Source: an uncultured Gemmatimonadales bacterium (GTDB lineage: Bacteria; Gemmatimonadota; Gemmatimonadetes; JACCXV01; JAHWKZ01). Taken from it: a stretch of DNA of 64,000 nt. The stretch lies in NCBI GenBank assembly GCA_947259315.1, contig CAMYLR010000006.1, forward strand, positions 135,687 to 199,686. The letters are read 5' to 3'. Under the pieces are notes generated by a model that was not told the origin of the DNA, made no database searches, and worked only from the letters and a program-made list of their open reading frames with translations. A program made the position numbers and the translations under genes. This document shows positions 33,473-43,083 of the stretch, piece by piece (positions within the stretch are counted from its first letter, which is position 1; the number at the start of each line of letters is the position of its first letter).

Positions 33473-33850
33473 GTGTTCCGACGTCTGACTCTCGTGGCGC
33501 TCTTGAGCGCCAGCTCGATTGGTTGCGATGACCGGTCTGAGCCGCCCGTAGCACCAACGACGATCTCGTCTCGAACCTTCGCTCAGGTTTTTGGTGAACT
33601 CGTGGTCGCGCGCATCGAGACGCTACCGGACACCGCAGCCTATCGCTCGCGCCGGAACGCCATCCTGGCTCGTTACGAGGTCGCCCCTGACGACCTGGAG
33701 CGGTTCGTCGCTATCCACGGGTCTGATACCGACTTTATGGCCGGTTTGTACCGCCAAGTCAAAGTTCGCGTGGATTCGCTGTCGGCGATCCGCCCGGATT
33801 CCTTGCGGCGTGCCTCCCAATTCCCGAGGCCCCCAGAGAGCGAGCCCTAG
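33473..33850 (+). CDS. Small lipoprotein (DUF4296-like)
   Basis: This is one of only two plus-strand genes. GTG 33473 gives 125 residues with a short lipoprotein signal peptide (lipobox SSIGC-DD). A helical domain follows, containing RNAILARYEVAPDDLERFVAIHG and DFMAGLYRQVKVRVDSL (both trimmed), spaced like DUF4296, a lipoprotein family of unknown function in Bacteroidota. It diverges from the TPR gene and its stop lies six bases from the guaA stop, so the two are convergent. No function can be assigned. Confidence 0.6.
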   Translation: MFRRLTLVALLSASSIGCDDRSEPPVAPTTISSRTFAQVFGELVVARIETLPDTAAYRSRRNAILARYEVAPDDLERFVAIHGSDTDFMAGLYRQVKVRVDSLSAIRPDSLRRASQFPRPPESEP

Positions 33851-33855
33851 CCCGT

Positions 33856-35430
33856 CTACTCCCACTCGATCGTAGCCGGCGGCTTGCTCGACACGTCATA
33901 GGTCACACGATTGACACCGCGAACTTGGTTGATGATCTGGTTCGCAACCCGACCCAGGAAATCCGGTGAGAACGGGTACCAGTCAGCCGTCATCCCGTCC
34001 TTCGAGGTCACTGCTCGCAGCGCCACAACGTGCTCGTACGTCCGCGCGTCGCCCATCACGCCCACAGCCTTCACGGGCAACAAGACAGCGAACGCTTGCC
34101 ATATCTGATCGTAGAGACCGGCACCACGAATCGCCTGCAGATAAATGGCATCGACTTCGCGCAGCAGCTTCACCCGCTCGGACGTAACCTCGCCCAACAC
34201 ACGAATCGCCAAGCCCGGTCCTGGGAATGGATGCCGCCCGACGATCTCCTCCGGAAGACCGAGCTCACGTCCAACCTGTCTGACCTCGTCTTTGAACAGT
34301 TCGCGCAGCGGTTCCACGATTCCGAGACGCATCGCTTCCGGAAGTCCGCCCACGTTATGGTGAGTTTTTATCGTTGCCGAGGGTCCCCTGACCGACAGCG
34401 ACTCGATCACATCCGGATACAGCGTACCCTGCACCAAGAAATCGATGTCTCCGATGGTGCCGGCAGCGGTCTCGAAAACATCAATGAAACGATGGCCGAT
34501 CCGGCGTCGCTTTTCTTCGGGATCTACGACACCGGTCAGGTCGGCTAAGAAACTCTCTCCAGCGTCTACGGTCTCCAATCGAAAGCCTAAATGTTCGCGG
34601 AATGTTCGCTCGACCTGTAGCCGCTCGTCTTTTCGCAACAAACCGGTGTCTACAAAGATGCACGTCAGGTGATCGCCAATCGCCCGATGCACGAGCGCTG
34701 CGGCCACTGCGGAGTCCACACCGCCCGACAACCCGCAAACGACCCGTCGGTCACCAACCTGGTCATTGATCACGTGCTCGGCCCGGTCGATGAATGACGC
34801 CATAGTCCAGGTCGGTTCGCAACCGCAGACATCAAACACGAAGCTCGATAGAAGCTCCTCGCCGCGTTCGGTATGGACGACCTCAGGATGGAACTGAACA
34901 CCATACCTCCGGGTCTCGGGATTCCCGAACGCGGCCACGGTATCGTCACTTGAGACAGCGTAGCTCACGTACCGATGCGGCACAGCCGTGACCCGGTCTC
35001 CGTGACTCATCCAGACGCTGAGCGCCTGACCAGCCTCGAAGCCTTCGAACAAACCGACCGGCTCCTCAACGATCAGGCTGGTCCGACCGTACTCGCGCTC
35101 GGTGGCTGGCTCGACGCTGCCACCATCGTGCTGGGCCAACAGCTGCATCCCGTAGCAGATCCCCAGTATCGGCAACGGAAGATCGAGTAGACCCGACGGG
35201 GCCTGGGGCGCGTCGGCGTCATAGACGCTCGACGGACCGCCCGACAGAATGATCCCCGCCGGCTTCAGTGCCCGAATTGTGTCGGGGTCTAGGTCGTAAG
35301 GGTGGATCTCGCAGTAGACGCGCTGCTCGCGGATCCGTCGCGCGATCAGCTGCGTGTATTGACCACCAAAGTCGAGGATCAAAACCCACGATCTCGGACG
35401 GTCCTCTGAGCCGGGCAGCTCAGAACTCAT
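33856..35430 (-). CDS. guaA: GMP synthase (glutamine-hydrolysing)
   Basis: GuaA converts XMP to GMP. The ATG at 35430 ([11 protein letters not shown]) gives 524 residues, the usual length, overlapping the phosphodiesterase gene by 11 bases. The glutaminase domain has GGPSSVYD and C92 in GICYGMQLL, with its His/Glu partners in [11 protein letters not shown]. The ATP-pyrophosphatase domain has [15 protein letters not shown], and the C-terminal dimerisation domain ends [18 protein letters not shown]. It is the last gene of a run that begins with tsaE. Confidence 0.97.
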   Translation of the reverse strand: MSSELPGSEDRPRSWVLILDFGGQYTQLIARRIREQRVYCEIHPYDLDPDTIRALKPAGIILSGGPSSVYDADAPQAPSGLLDLPLPILGICYGMQLLAQHDGGSVEPATEREYGRTSLIVEEPVGLFEGFEAGQALSVWMSHGDRVTAVPHRYVSYAVSSDDTVAAFGNPETRRYGVQFHPEVVHTERGEELLSSFVFDVCGCEPTWTMASFIDRAEHVINDQVGDRRVVCGLSGGVDSAVAAALVHRAIGDHLTCIFVDTGLLRKDERLQVERTFREHLGFRLETVDAGESFLADLTGVVDPEEKRRRIGHRFIDVFETAAGTIGDIDFLVQGTLYPDVIESLSVRGPSATIKTHHNVGGLPEAMRLGIVEPLRELFKDEVRQVGRELGLPEEIVGRHPFPGPGLAIRVLGEVTSERVKLLREVDAIYLQAIRGAGLYDQIWQAFAVLLPVKAVGVMGDARTYEHVVALRAVTSKDGMTADWYPFSPDFLGRVANQIINQVRGVNRVTYDVSSKPPATIEWE

Positions 35431-35929
35431 GAAACTCGACCGCCGCGGATTCGACCTCGTAGATCGCCAGCGACCCGATCCCTCCGAGCCAGCCACACAC
35501 TTCGCCGGGATTTACGACGATCGTTTTGCCAATCGTCTGAAGATCACGTTGATGGGTGTGACCGTATACGATGAGATCGTAGGTTCCTGCCGCAGCCACA
35601 TCCATGACCCCACGGGGCTCGTGCATCACCAAGACCCGTCGGCCACCGAGCTCCGTCTCCCACCACTGACTCTCCAGTCGAGCACCGACATCCGTAAAGG
35701 CCTTGGAGATCGCAAAGATGTCACCGTCGTTGTTTCCCGTGATCCCATGCAGCGGCGCGTCAAGGCCTGCGAGTTCGCGCACGGCGAATGGCGAACAATA
35801 GTCACCCGCGTGAAGCGCGATATCGATCGCAGCGCGGTTGAGTATCGCTGTGGCTTCCCGGATTCGAATGACATGGTCGTGCGTGTCGCTGATCAGCCCG
35901 ATCCTCACCGCCTCACCCTCCCCGCTCAC
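35420..35929 (-). CDS. YfcE/MJ0936-type metallophosphoesterase
   Basis: The 169-residue protein has the calcineurin-like metal-binding motifs [27 protein letters not shown] (GNND/E type) and the [10 protein letters not shown] and VNPGEVCG C-terminal motifs. Small enzymes of this group cleave phosphodiester bonds in vitro, with uncertain natural substrates. The GTG start overlaps the hisS stop by four bases (GTGA). Confidence 0.9.
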   Translation of the reverse strand: MSGEGEAVRIGLISDTHDHVIRIREATAILNRAAIDIALHAGDYCSPFAVRELAGLDAPLHGITGNNDGDIFAISKAFTDVGARLESQWWETELGGRRVLVMHEPRGVMDVAAAGTYDLIVYGHTHQRDLQTIGKTIVVNPGEVCGWLGGIGSLAIYEVESAAVEFHEF

Positions 35930-37209
35930 GCGGGTGTGCCGTAGATGAGCCTAGCGATGATCTGCTCAACGCTGAGTGTTGTCTCGTTCCCGGTATCGAG
36001 CTCTCTGAACGTCAAGTGGCCACCTTTACGCTCTCGCTCACCGATCAAAATGGCGGCGCGTGCGCTCGCCTGCGCGGCCCGCTTCAGCGCCTTGGCGACG
36101 GATTGATCGGTTAGCGCCAGGTCACCGGCGATACCAGCACCTCGGAGTTGAGTCAGGACCTCGATAGCTGCTCTCCGGTCGTCCGCCGACACTGGGATCA
36201 CGAACACCTCACAGCGGGAGGACGGCGCGGGCAGGCGATCGCGAGCCTCCAGCAGTTCGATGAGAACCGCCTCGCCCAACCCGAACCCGGCCGCAGGTAG
36301 CGTCTGGCCCCCCACGTTTTCCAGCAGGTCGTCGTAGCGGCCTCCGCCGCAGATGGCGCGAAGTTCACCTTTCCGATCGTACATCTCGAAAACAACGCCC
36401 GTGTAGTAGGCGAGCCCGCGGACAACCCCAGGGTCGAATCGACAGAAGTCACCCACGCCGTAGGCATCAAGGTAGGACCTCAACTGTGCCATTCGATCTC
36501 GGTGCTCCCCGAGGTTTGGAAGTCCCATAAACTCGTCTCGGTCGATCATCTGGAGGTCGGCAATGCGCTCTGCGCTATCGGCGGGAATCCCACCCTTGAC
36601 GAAGCTCTCGAGCGCTGGCTTGATACCAAAGCGAGGGATCTTGTCGAGGACCGTATAGACCCATGGTTCGGGTTCTTCAACGCCAGCCTCGGCAAGGAAG
36701 GCGTCTAGCAAGCGGCGATCGCTGTACCGCAACTCAAAGTCGTCGGCGTTCAACCCACACGCGCGTAGCGCATCGACACCGGCTGCCATGATCTCAGCAT
36801 CGGCTTCGACGCCGGCGACGCCGAGGATGTCAAGGTTGAGTTGCCAAAACTCTCGGAATCGACCTCGCTGTGGGCGCTCATAGCGAAACAGCCGCGGGAT
36901 CGAGAACCACTTGATGGGCTTGGACAAGCCTTGGCTTCTCGCGGCGACCATCCGTGCCAGCGATGGCGTCATCTCGGGGCGGAGCGCGATGTGCCGATCG
37001 CCGCGGTCAACAAACGAGTAAATCTGCTCGACAATCTCTTCGCCGGACTTGTCGGTAAACAGCCCGAGGGGCTCGATCACCGGCGCATCGTACTCCTCGA
37101 AACCGTAGCGAAGCGCTACCTCTCGCCAGCGATCCTCGATCCAGCGGCGGATGCGCATCTCATCAGGATAGAAATCGCGCGTCCCGGGAAGGCGGTCAAA
37201 GCGAGTCAT
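35926..37209 (-). CDS. hisS: Histidyl-tRNA synthetase
   Basis: The ATG at 37209 overlaps the folC stop (ATGA) and gives 427 residues, normal for HisRS. Class II motifs are visible: motif 1 around APVIEPLGLF, motif 2 in WFSIPRLFRYERPQRGRFREFWQLN (trimmed) and motif 3 in AAGFGLGEAVLIELL. The HisRS-specific RGLAYYTGVVFEMY is present, as is the C-terminal anticodon-binding domain. An open frame continues upstream but would lie inside folC. Confidence 0.97.
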   Translation of the reverse strand: MTRFDRLPGTRDFYPDEMRIRRWIEDRWREVALRYGFEEYDAPVIEPLGLFTDKSGEEIVEQIYSFVDRGDRHIALRPEMTPSLARMVAARSQGLSKPIKWFSIPRLFRYERPQRGRFREFWQLNLDILGVAGVEADAEIMAAGVDALRACGLNADDFELRYSDRRLLDAFLAEAGVEEPEPWVYTVLDKIPRFGIKPALESFVKGGIPADSAERIADLQMIDRDEFMGLPNLGEHRDRMAQLRSYLDAYGVGDFCRFDPGVVRGLAYYTGVVFEMYDRKGELRAICGGGRYDDLLENVGGQTLPAAGFGLGEAVLIELLEARDRLPAPSSRCEVFVIPVSADDRRAAIEVLTQLRGAGIAGDLALTDQSVAKALKRAAQASARAAILIGERERKGGHLTFRELDTGNETTLSVEQIIARLIYGTPA

Positions 37210-38546
37210 GCGCCTACCGCCGCCTCGGCGGCTTGTCTGCGCACATACGGGGTGTCGGCCGAGGCCAGGCGGAGGTCGACGAGTGCCTCGCCGACAGTGT
37301 GAAAAGACCCGGTCACCAGAACAAACTCCGCATCTCCGCCACGCACGACTGACATGGCGCGCTCGAGTCCGTCGGCTATCGAGTCCGACCACCGCACCCA
37401 GGGTCTCAGCGCTAGCGTGTTGCGAACATGAGCGTGTTCCATGCCGCGCGACTCCGGCGCCGTTCTCAAACCGCATAGCCAACCCCGACTGGCAACGCTC
37501 CGCAGACGGTCGAGCATCGTCGTCCAGGGCTTATCGGCCAGTATCCCAGCCACCAGCACCGCTCGACCGCGCTTCATCGCTTGTACCGACTCCGTCAGCC
37601 GATCGATCGCGGCTTCGTTGTGGGCCACGTCGAGTAAGACCGGGACACCGTCTACCGTCCGCCACTCAGCGCGACCCGGCAGATCCGCGTGCTCCAATCC
37701 AGCCCGAACCACCGTTTCGTCTTGGGGTGGTGTTGTCAGCGTCTCCCAGGCCCACAGGGCTAGTCCCGCCCCAAACGCAAAGTGGTCGCCGGAAACGGGA
37801 AGTGTCAGTCCACGCGCCGAAAAACTCGGACCTGAGTAATCGAATCGAGTGCCCCATGGTGTCTTCTTGCGTACCGACAGCGTGACTTCATCGTGAAGAA
37901 AACGGATCGGGGCGTCGACCCGCGCAGCATGTTGAATCAACGCGGCCCGTACCTCTGATGGACGCGGATCACCAACGAATACCGGCACTCCAGGCTTGAA
38001 TGTGCCTGCCTTCTCGCCGGCGATCGTGATTAGATCCTCCCCGAGATGCTGCTGGTGATCGAGCGCGATGTTGGTGATCACCGTAACCCGTGGGTTGACG
38101 ACTGAGGTTGCGTCAAGACGACCTCCCAGGCCGACCTCGAGGACCCCTACATCGATCTCCTGTTCGGCGAAGTAATCGAGGGCGATAAGTGTCGTCGCCT
38201 CGAAGAACGTCATCTCGCGCTCGATCACAAATTCGCGGACCTGCTCCCAGCCATCGGCCAGCGCCGAAGCGGAGATTGGCTCACCGTCGATTTTGATGCG
38301 TTCTCGGAAGTCGACCAGATGGGGCGACGTGTAGCAACCGGTCTTCACACCGTTGGCAGTGCCCAAAGAAGACAAGCAGGCTGCGGTCGTTCCCTTGCCG
38401 TTGGTGCCGGCTATCTGGACGTAGGGAACGCGGTCCTCGGGGTGACCGGCAGCTTCGCAGTATGCCTGGACGTTGTCGAGACCCATGCGGATCCCGAACT
38501 GTTCCAAACCGTGGAGCTCGTTCAGCGCTTGCTCGTAGTTGCTCAC
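37206..38546 (-). CDS. folC: Folylpolyglutamate synthase / dihydrofolate synthase
   Basis: FolC adds glutamates to folates. The GTG at 38546 overlaps the accD stop (GTGA) and gives 446 residues. The P-loop is in IAGTNGKGTTAACLSSL, followed by YTSPHLVDFRERIKIDG, EVGLGGRLDATSVV, ITNIALDHQQHLGED and LLDVAHNEAAIDRL, all family signatures. It sits between accD and hisS with overlaps at both ends. Confidence 0.96.
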   Translation of the reverse strand: MSNYEQALNELHGLEQFGIRMGLDNVQAYCEAAGHPEDRVPYVQIAGTNGKGTTAACLSSLGTANGVKTGCYTSPHLVDFRERIKIDGEPISASALADGWEQVREFVIEREMTFFEATTLIALDYFAEQEIDVGVLEVGLGGRLDATSVVNPRVTVITNIALDHQQHLGEDLITIAGEKAGTFKPGVPVFVGDPRPSEVRAALIQHAARVDAPIRFLHDEVTLSVRKKTPWGTRFDYSGPSFSARGLTLPVSGDHFAFGAGLALWAWETLTTPPQDETVVRAGLEHADLPGRAEWRTVDGVPVLLDVAHNEAAIDRLTESVQAMKRGRAVLVAGILADKPWTTMLDRLRSVASRGWLCGLRTAPESRGMEHAHVRNTLALRPWVRWSDSIADGLERAMSVVRGGDAEFVLVTGSFHTVGEALVDLRLASADTPYVRRQAAEAAVGA

Positions 38547-39409
38547 TCCTCTTCGGCCAGCGCCTCCCGCCCGAGCATCCAACGCAGGGTGCGCGAGATT
38601 ATGCGCTTCAGCCGGTCACGCGGGACGACGGCGTCCACGAACCCATGTTCCAGCAGGAACTCGGCGGTCTGGAATTCGTCGGGCAGATCCTCTCCAATCG
38701 TCTGCTTTATGACGCGTGGACCGGCGAAGCCAATTTGCGCATGCGGTTCGGCATAAATCACGTCACCGAGCATGGCGTACGAGGCCGTCACCCCGCCCGT
38801 GGTTGGATCGGTGTCGACGGCTATAAAGGGCAACCCGTTTGTCGCCAACTCCGCAAGTAGAGTGCTCGTCTTCCCCATCTGCATGAGGGAAAGGACCCCC
38901 TCTTGCATTCGCGCGCCGCCGCTGGCGGAAACAATGACGAGAGGAATCCGGCGCTCGATCGCACGTTCGATCGCACGAGCCACCTTCTCACCAACCACAG
39001 AACCCATGCTACCGCCCATGAAACCGAAATCCATAACACCGATCGAAACCTCGACGTCATCGATTGCCCCCAAGCCACAGACAATCGCGTCGTTGCGTCT
39101 AGTTCTCTCCCGATACTCTTCCAGCCGCTGAGCATACGACTTGGAGTCGACGAACCCCAAAGCGTCTACGCTTGAGAGATCCGCATCGAGTTCCCGAAAC
39201 GAGCCCTGATCCAATAGCAGCTCGAGGTAATCGTCGGTCCCAACCCTAAAGTGGTGTCCACAGTTACCGCAGACGGAAACGCGCGCCGCCAGATCCTTGC
39301 GGTAGAGGATGTCGCCACATGAGGGACACTTGTGCCACAGTTCACCCGGCAGCTCCTTCCGGGCGGTCGTCGTCTCGATCTTCTTCTTTTCGCGCTTAAA
39401 CCAACTCAT
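38543..39409 (-). CDS. accD: Acetyl-CoA carboxylase carboxyltransferase subunit beta
   Basis: AccD transfers carboxyl from biotin to acetyl-CoA with AccA, starting fatty-acid synthesis. The 288-residue protein has the N-terminal zinc ribbon (CPSCGDILYRKDL ... CGNCGHHF) and the crotonase fold (DFGFMGGSMGSVVGEKVARA, SASGGARMQEGVLSLMQMGKTS). The accA gene is not in this window. It starts 25 bases after rimI and overlaps folC, the common accD-folC pairing. Confidence 0.97.
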   Translation of the reverse strand: MSWFKREKKKIETTTARKELPGELWHKCPSCGDILYRKDLAARVSVCGNCGHHFRVGTDDYLELLLDQGSFRELDADLSSVDALGFVDSKSYAQRLEEYRERTRRNDAIVCGLGAIDDVEVSIGVMDFGFMGGSMGSVVGEKVARAIERAIERRIPLVIVSASGGARMQEGVLSLMQMGKTSTLLAELATNGLPFIAVDTDPTTGGVTASYAMLGDVIYAEPHAQIGFAGPRVIKQTIGEDLPDEFQTAEFLLEHGFVDAVVPRDRLKRIISRTLRWMLGREALAEEE

Positions 39410-39433
39410 AGGGTATGCCCGTAGTCGACGAGC

Positions 39434-39898
39434 CTATCGCTCCCTCTCAATCAGGTCAACCGCCATGATTACTGCGTCCTCTCGAGGCCCAGAGTAATAG
39501 CCGGCACGACGGCCCACCCGCTCAAATCCGTGGTGGGCGTAGAATCGCTGAGCGTCGCGGTTCGATTTACGAACCTCTAGGTACATTCGACGCGCCCCTC
39601 GCTCGCGGGCCGCGGTCCAGATCTCACTGAGCAGCCGGCCACCGACGCCTTGCCCACGGCGCTCGGCGACCACCGCGATATTAGCTAACTCGGCCTCATC
39701 CGCCGCTACCCATCCTACTGCGTAACCAACCACCTCTCCGGGGTCAACACACGCCACCATTCCCAGGCCGCCCGGCAGGTCGACGATCTCGGCAAAGTGC
39801 TCGATATGCCAAGGAGCTGCATAGATCGACTCCTCGATCGACACGACTGGCGCTAGGTCCCCGCTCTCTAAGGAGCGGATCGTCAGCGCCGCGCTCAA
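39434..39898 (-). CDS. rimI: RimI-like ribosomal protein S18 alanine N-acetyltransferase
   Basis: This 154-residue GNAT enzyme has the acetyl-CoA site RRGQGVGGRLLSEI and the RimI-typical MYLEVRKSNRDAQRFYAHHGFERVG. The start is TTG at 39898, sharing TTGA with the tsaB stop; no ATG or GTG fits. It follows tsaE and tsaB, the usual t6A-RimI neighbourhood. RimI acetylates the N-terminus of S18, but in some lineages the protein has other substrates. Confidence 0.9.
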   Translation of the reverse strand: MSAALTIRSLESGDLAPVVSIEESIYAAPWHIEHFAEIVDLPGGLGMVACVDPGEVVGYAVGWVAADEAELANIAVVAERRGQGVGGRLLSEIWTAARERGARRMYLEVRKSNRDAQRFYAHHGFERVGRRAGYYSGPREDAVIMAVDLIERER

Positions 39899-40509
39899 GA
39901 CACATCGACTCCGGGTCGAGCATAGTCCGGTTCGAAACCAGAAGCGTCAGCAACTCGGTAGCGGTCCGGTGATTGCTCAACGAGCGATCCAACTGCCGTG
40001 GCGATCGTTCCGACGGCCGGCATGGCATCCTCGAGCCGGACCTCGGTTGCGCCGCGGGCGAAGGCGGCGATGCGGTCCGGCTCGAGATCGGCCGGCCCGT
40101 GCAACAGCCGCCAGCCTCGGGAACCTGCGCGTTCGCAAACCGCAGCGTAGCGCCGTTCGCGGCGCGCATCAAAAGTAGCACAGACGCGCGACTGATCCGG
40201 CCGCGCGCAGAGCTCGCATACCGCCAACAGGGTCGACGGTGCGTAAAGCGTCACTCCTCTCAACTCGGCCAATGCGACCGCGATCGTAGCACCAATCCTG
40301 AGACCGGTGAACGAACCCGGTCCACCCGGGATCGCCAATCCGTCCAGTTGATCCCATCCGACGTCATTCTCGGTGAGCAGATCGTGGATAGCCGGAACGC
40401 AATCACGAAATGCAGAGCGTGACTCGAGACGTCGCTCAGCTCCGCCGATGGGCAGGTGGAGAGCAACCGCTGCTCGTGGAGTCGCGGTATCGATGGCGAG
40501 CAGCTTCAC
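39895..40509 (-). CDS. tsaB: tRNA threonylcarbamoyladenosine biosynthesis protein TsaB
   Basis: TsaB is the non-catalytic partner of TsaD in making t6A37 of tRNA. The GTG at 40509 overlaps the tsaE stop (GTGA) and gives 204 residues, with the ASKHA-fold N-terminus LLAIDTATPRAAVAL and the family motif DGLAIPGGPGSFTGLRIGATIA trimmed. The C-terminal half is shorter than in some orthologues. TsaE lies immediately upstream. Confidence 0.93.
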   Translation of the reverse strand: MKLLAIDTATPRAAVALHLPIGGAERRLESRSAFRDCVPAIHDLLTENDVGWDQLDGLAIPGGPGSFTGLRIGATIAVALAELRGVTLYAPSTLLAVCELCARPDQSRVCATFDARRERRYAAVCERAGSRGWRLLHGPADLEPDRIAAFARGATEVRLEDAMPAVGTIATAVGSLVEQSPDRYRVADASGFEPDYARPGVDVS

Positions 40510-40991
40510 GTCTGCCCAGCAAGCCAATCGATCAATGCCGACCACCCCTCACCGCGAAACGACATGTCAACCTCACGAACGTCAGGTTTGCGGGGGTCAA
40601 CCTCGAACTTCAGCGTCGCAGCCGGCGAGTCGACGCGTCCAGTGATAAGGGTCGGCCACTCGACGCAGGTGACACCGTCACCCGACAACACGGTGTCGAT
40701 ATCAAGCGTGTCCAAATCGGAGGCCGTGGTCAATCGATACAGATCGACGTGGGTGAAGTGTCGTCGTCCACCGTACTCGAGGATCAGGTTGAAGGTTGGA
40801 CTGGCGATCGGTCCGACAACGCCACATCCGAGACCAACCCCTTGGGCGAACGTCGTCTTTCCTGCCCCCAGCGCGCCCTCGAGCAGGATGACCGAGCCAT
40901 CCGGCGCCAACCGGCCGAAGGCGGCTCCGAGATCGCGCATCGAGCCGGAGTCAGCCACGATGCGACTATAGTTCCGAGCTGACGCACTCAT
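40506..40991 (-). CDS. tsaE: tRNA threonylcarbamoyladenosine ATPase TsaE
   Basis: TsaE is the ATPase of the bacterial t6A complex with TsaB and TsaD. The 161-residue protein has Walker A in EGALGAGKTTFAQG, SPTFNLILEY, the HVDLYRL motif and VTCVEWP. ATG 40991 is two bases after the uvrB stop. It begins the tsaE-tsaB-rimI-accD run. Confidence 0.95.
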   Translation of the reverse strand: MSASARNYSRIVADSGSMRDLGAAFGRLAPDGSVILLEGALGAGKTTFAQGVGLGCGVVGPIASPTFNLILEYGGRRHFTHVDLYRLTTASDLDTLDIDTVLSGDGVTCVEWPTLITGRVDSPAATLKFEVDPRKPDVREVDMSFRGEGWSALIDWLAGQT

Positions 40992-40993
40992 CC

Positions 40994-43048
40994 TTAGCCT
41001 GCCGACTCGAGCCCTATCTTCTCGCGCAGTGTCTTGGGCCGGCGGGACTTGCCCTGCATCTCGCCACGCAACTCGAACAACTCATCGCGCAGCAGCGCCG
41101 CGGTTTGATAGTCCAGCCGCTCGGCGGCGGCTTTCATCTCCGCTTCGATAGACTTTGCCAACTCCTCTCGCTCGAGCTCCTGGGCCATTCCCGCCAATCG
41201 TTCTCGGACCGCACGACCCCGGGGGCTCTGCCCCCCGCGCGAGTCAGCCACCGAGGTGGTTTGGAGAATCTGCTCGCGCGTCTTGTAGACCGTCTCGGGC
41301 TCGATACCGTGGGCCTCGTTGTGGGCTTCCTGGATAGTCCTTCTTCGGTTCGTCTCAGTCATCATCGTGTTCATCGCCTCAGTGACGCGATCAGCGTATA
41401 AGACGACCCTGCCGTTGGAATTCCGCGCGGCTCGCCCCGCGGTCTGAATTAGCGCCGTGGCCGAGCGGAGAAACCCCTCTTTGTCGGCATCCAACACCGC
41501 GACCAAAGAGACTTCCGGCAGATCAAGGCCCTCCCGGAGCAAGTTGATCCCGACGAGAACATCGAAGACATCAGTCCGGAGTCCGCGGATGATCTCGATT
41601 CGCTCGAGAGCACTGATATCTGAGTGCATATACCGCACACGCACGCCGGCGTCGTTGAGATAATCCGCCAAGTCCTCCGCCATACGCTTCGTCAGCGTCG
41701 TAACCAGTACCTTCTCCCCTGCTTCCTCGCGCTGTCGAATCTCCTCCATCAGATCATCGATCTGCCCTTTGACCGGTCTTACGATCACCTCGGGATCGAT
41801 TAGGCCGGTTGGCCGAATGATCTGCTCCACCACGACGCCACCAGACAGTTCCAACTCCCTGTCCGCCGGGGTCGCCGAAACGAAAATCGCTCGCTGCATG
41901 AATTGTTCGAACTCGTCAAATCGTAACGGACGGTTATCGAGCGCCGAGGGTAGGCGATACCCATGTTCCACAAGCGTCTCTTTGCGGGATCGATCGCCTG
42001 CATACATGCCGCCGATTTGTGGAATTGTGACGTGTGATTCGTCGAGTACCAAGAGGAAATCGTCCGGAAAATAGTCGAGAAGGCAGGCTGGCCTTTCACC
42101 GGGTGAGCGGCCAGAGAGGAAGCGTGAGTAGTTCTCAATCCCCGCGCAGTACCCCATCTCTTGCATCATCTCCAAATCGTATCGCGTTCGCATTTCGAGC
42201 TTATGAGCTTCGAGCATTCTTCCCCCCTCACGAAGCTCGACCAACCGCGTTTCCAGTTCGGTCCGAATGTCTTCCAGGGCGTTCTCGATAGTCGGTCGAG
42301 TGGTCACGAAATGCTTGGCTGGATAGATCGCGGCTCGATCCAGGGTCGATATCGTCGTCCCACGCATGGGGTCGATCTTGGCTATCCGCTCGATCTCGTC
42401 ACCCCAGAGCTCGATCCGCACCGCCTGCTCTTCGTAAGCCGGAAACACTTCGATGACGTCGCCCCGTACTCGGAACTTCCCGGGTTCGAAACCGATGTCG
42501 TCGCGCCGGTACTGGATCCGGACGAGGTCCTCCAGAATCTGGTCGCGCGGCGCTTCTGTACCGGTCTCAAGCACCACCATGAGGTCGCGATACTCGCGCG
42601 GACTACCCAGCCCATAGATCGCCGAGACCGAAGCAACCACGATCACGTCGTCGCGCTCGATAAGCGAAGACGTCGTGCGTAACCGGAGGCGATCGATGTC
42701 CTCATTTATGGTGGCGTCTTTTTCGATGTAGGTGTCGGTCGCGGGTATGTACGCTTCGGGTTGATAGTAGTCATAGTAGGAAATGAAGTATTCGACGGCA
42801 TTGTGTGGAAAGAGCTGCCGTAACTCACCGTAGAGCTGGGCCGCCAATGTCTTGTTGTGCGACATGACCAACGTGGGTCGGCCGTAGTTTGCGATCACAT
42901 GACCGATGGTAAACGTCTTTCCGGTCCCGGTCGCACCGAGCAAAGTCTGATACCGACGGCCGTCGGCGAGGCCTTGGGTCAGCTCCGCAATCGCCTTCGG
43001 CTGATCGCCCTTGGGGCTGAGGTCGGTTACGAGCTTAAACTCTGACAT
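40994..43048 (-). CDS. uvrB: Excinuclease ABC subunit B
   Basis: UvrB verifies DNA damage in nucleotide excision repair. The ATG at 43048 gives 684 residues starting MSEFKLVTDLSPKGDQPKAI, a normal UvrB start. It has Walker A (LLGATGTGKTFTIG), the damage-probing beta-hairpin region (FISYYDYYQPEAYIP), DESHVT (motif II), the helicase C-terminal domain and a C-terminal UVR/UvrC-binding segment. A frame extension upstream would enter the gap to the LolA-like gene and lacks homology. Confidence 0.97.
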   Translation of the reverse strand: MSEFKLVTDLSPKGDQPKAIAELTQGLADGRRYQTLLGATGTGKTFTIGHVIANYGRPTLVMSHNKTLAAQLYGELRQLFPHNAVEYFISYYDYYQPEAYIPATDTYIEKDATINEDIDRLRLRTTSSLIERDDVIVVASVSAIYGLGSPREYRDLMVVLETGTEAPRDQILEDLVRIQYRRDDIGFEPGKFRVRGDVIEVFPAYEEQAVRIELWGDEIERIAKIDPMRGTTISTLDRAAIYPAKHFVTTRPTIENALEDIRTELETRLVELREGGRMLEAHKLEMRTRYDLEMMQEMGYCAGIENYSRFLSGRSPGERPACLLDYFPDDFLLVLDESHVTIPQIGGMYAGDRSRKETLVEHGYRLPSALDNRPLRFDEFEQFMQRAIFVSATPADRELELSGGVVVEQIIRPTGLIDPEVIVRPVKGQIDDLMEEIRQREEAGEKVLVTTLTKRMAEDLADYLNDAGVRVRYMHSDISALERIEIIRGLRTDVFDVLVGINLLREGLDLPEVSLVAVLDADKEGFLRSATALIQTAGRAARNSNGRVVLYADRVTEAMNTMMTETNRRRTIQEAHNEAHGIEPETVYKTREQILQTTSVADSRGGQSPRGRAVRERLAGMAQELEREELAKSIEAEMKAAAERLDYQTAALLRDELFELRGEMQGKSRRPKTLREKIGLESAG

Positions 43049-43083
43049 GTCAGCAAATTGCGGGGTTCGGCGCCGCGCGGCGG

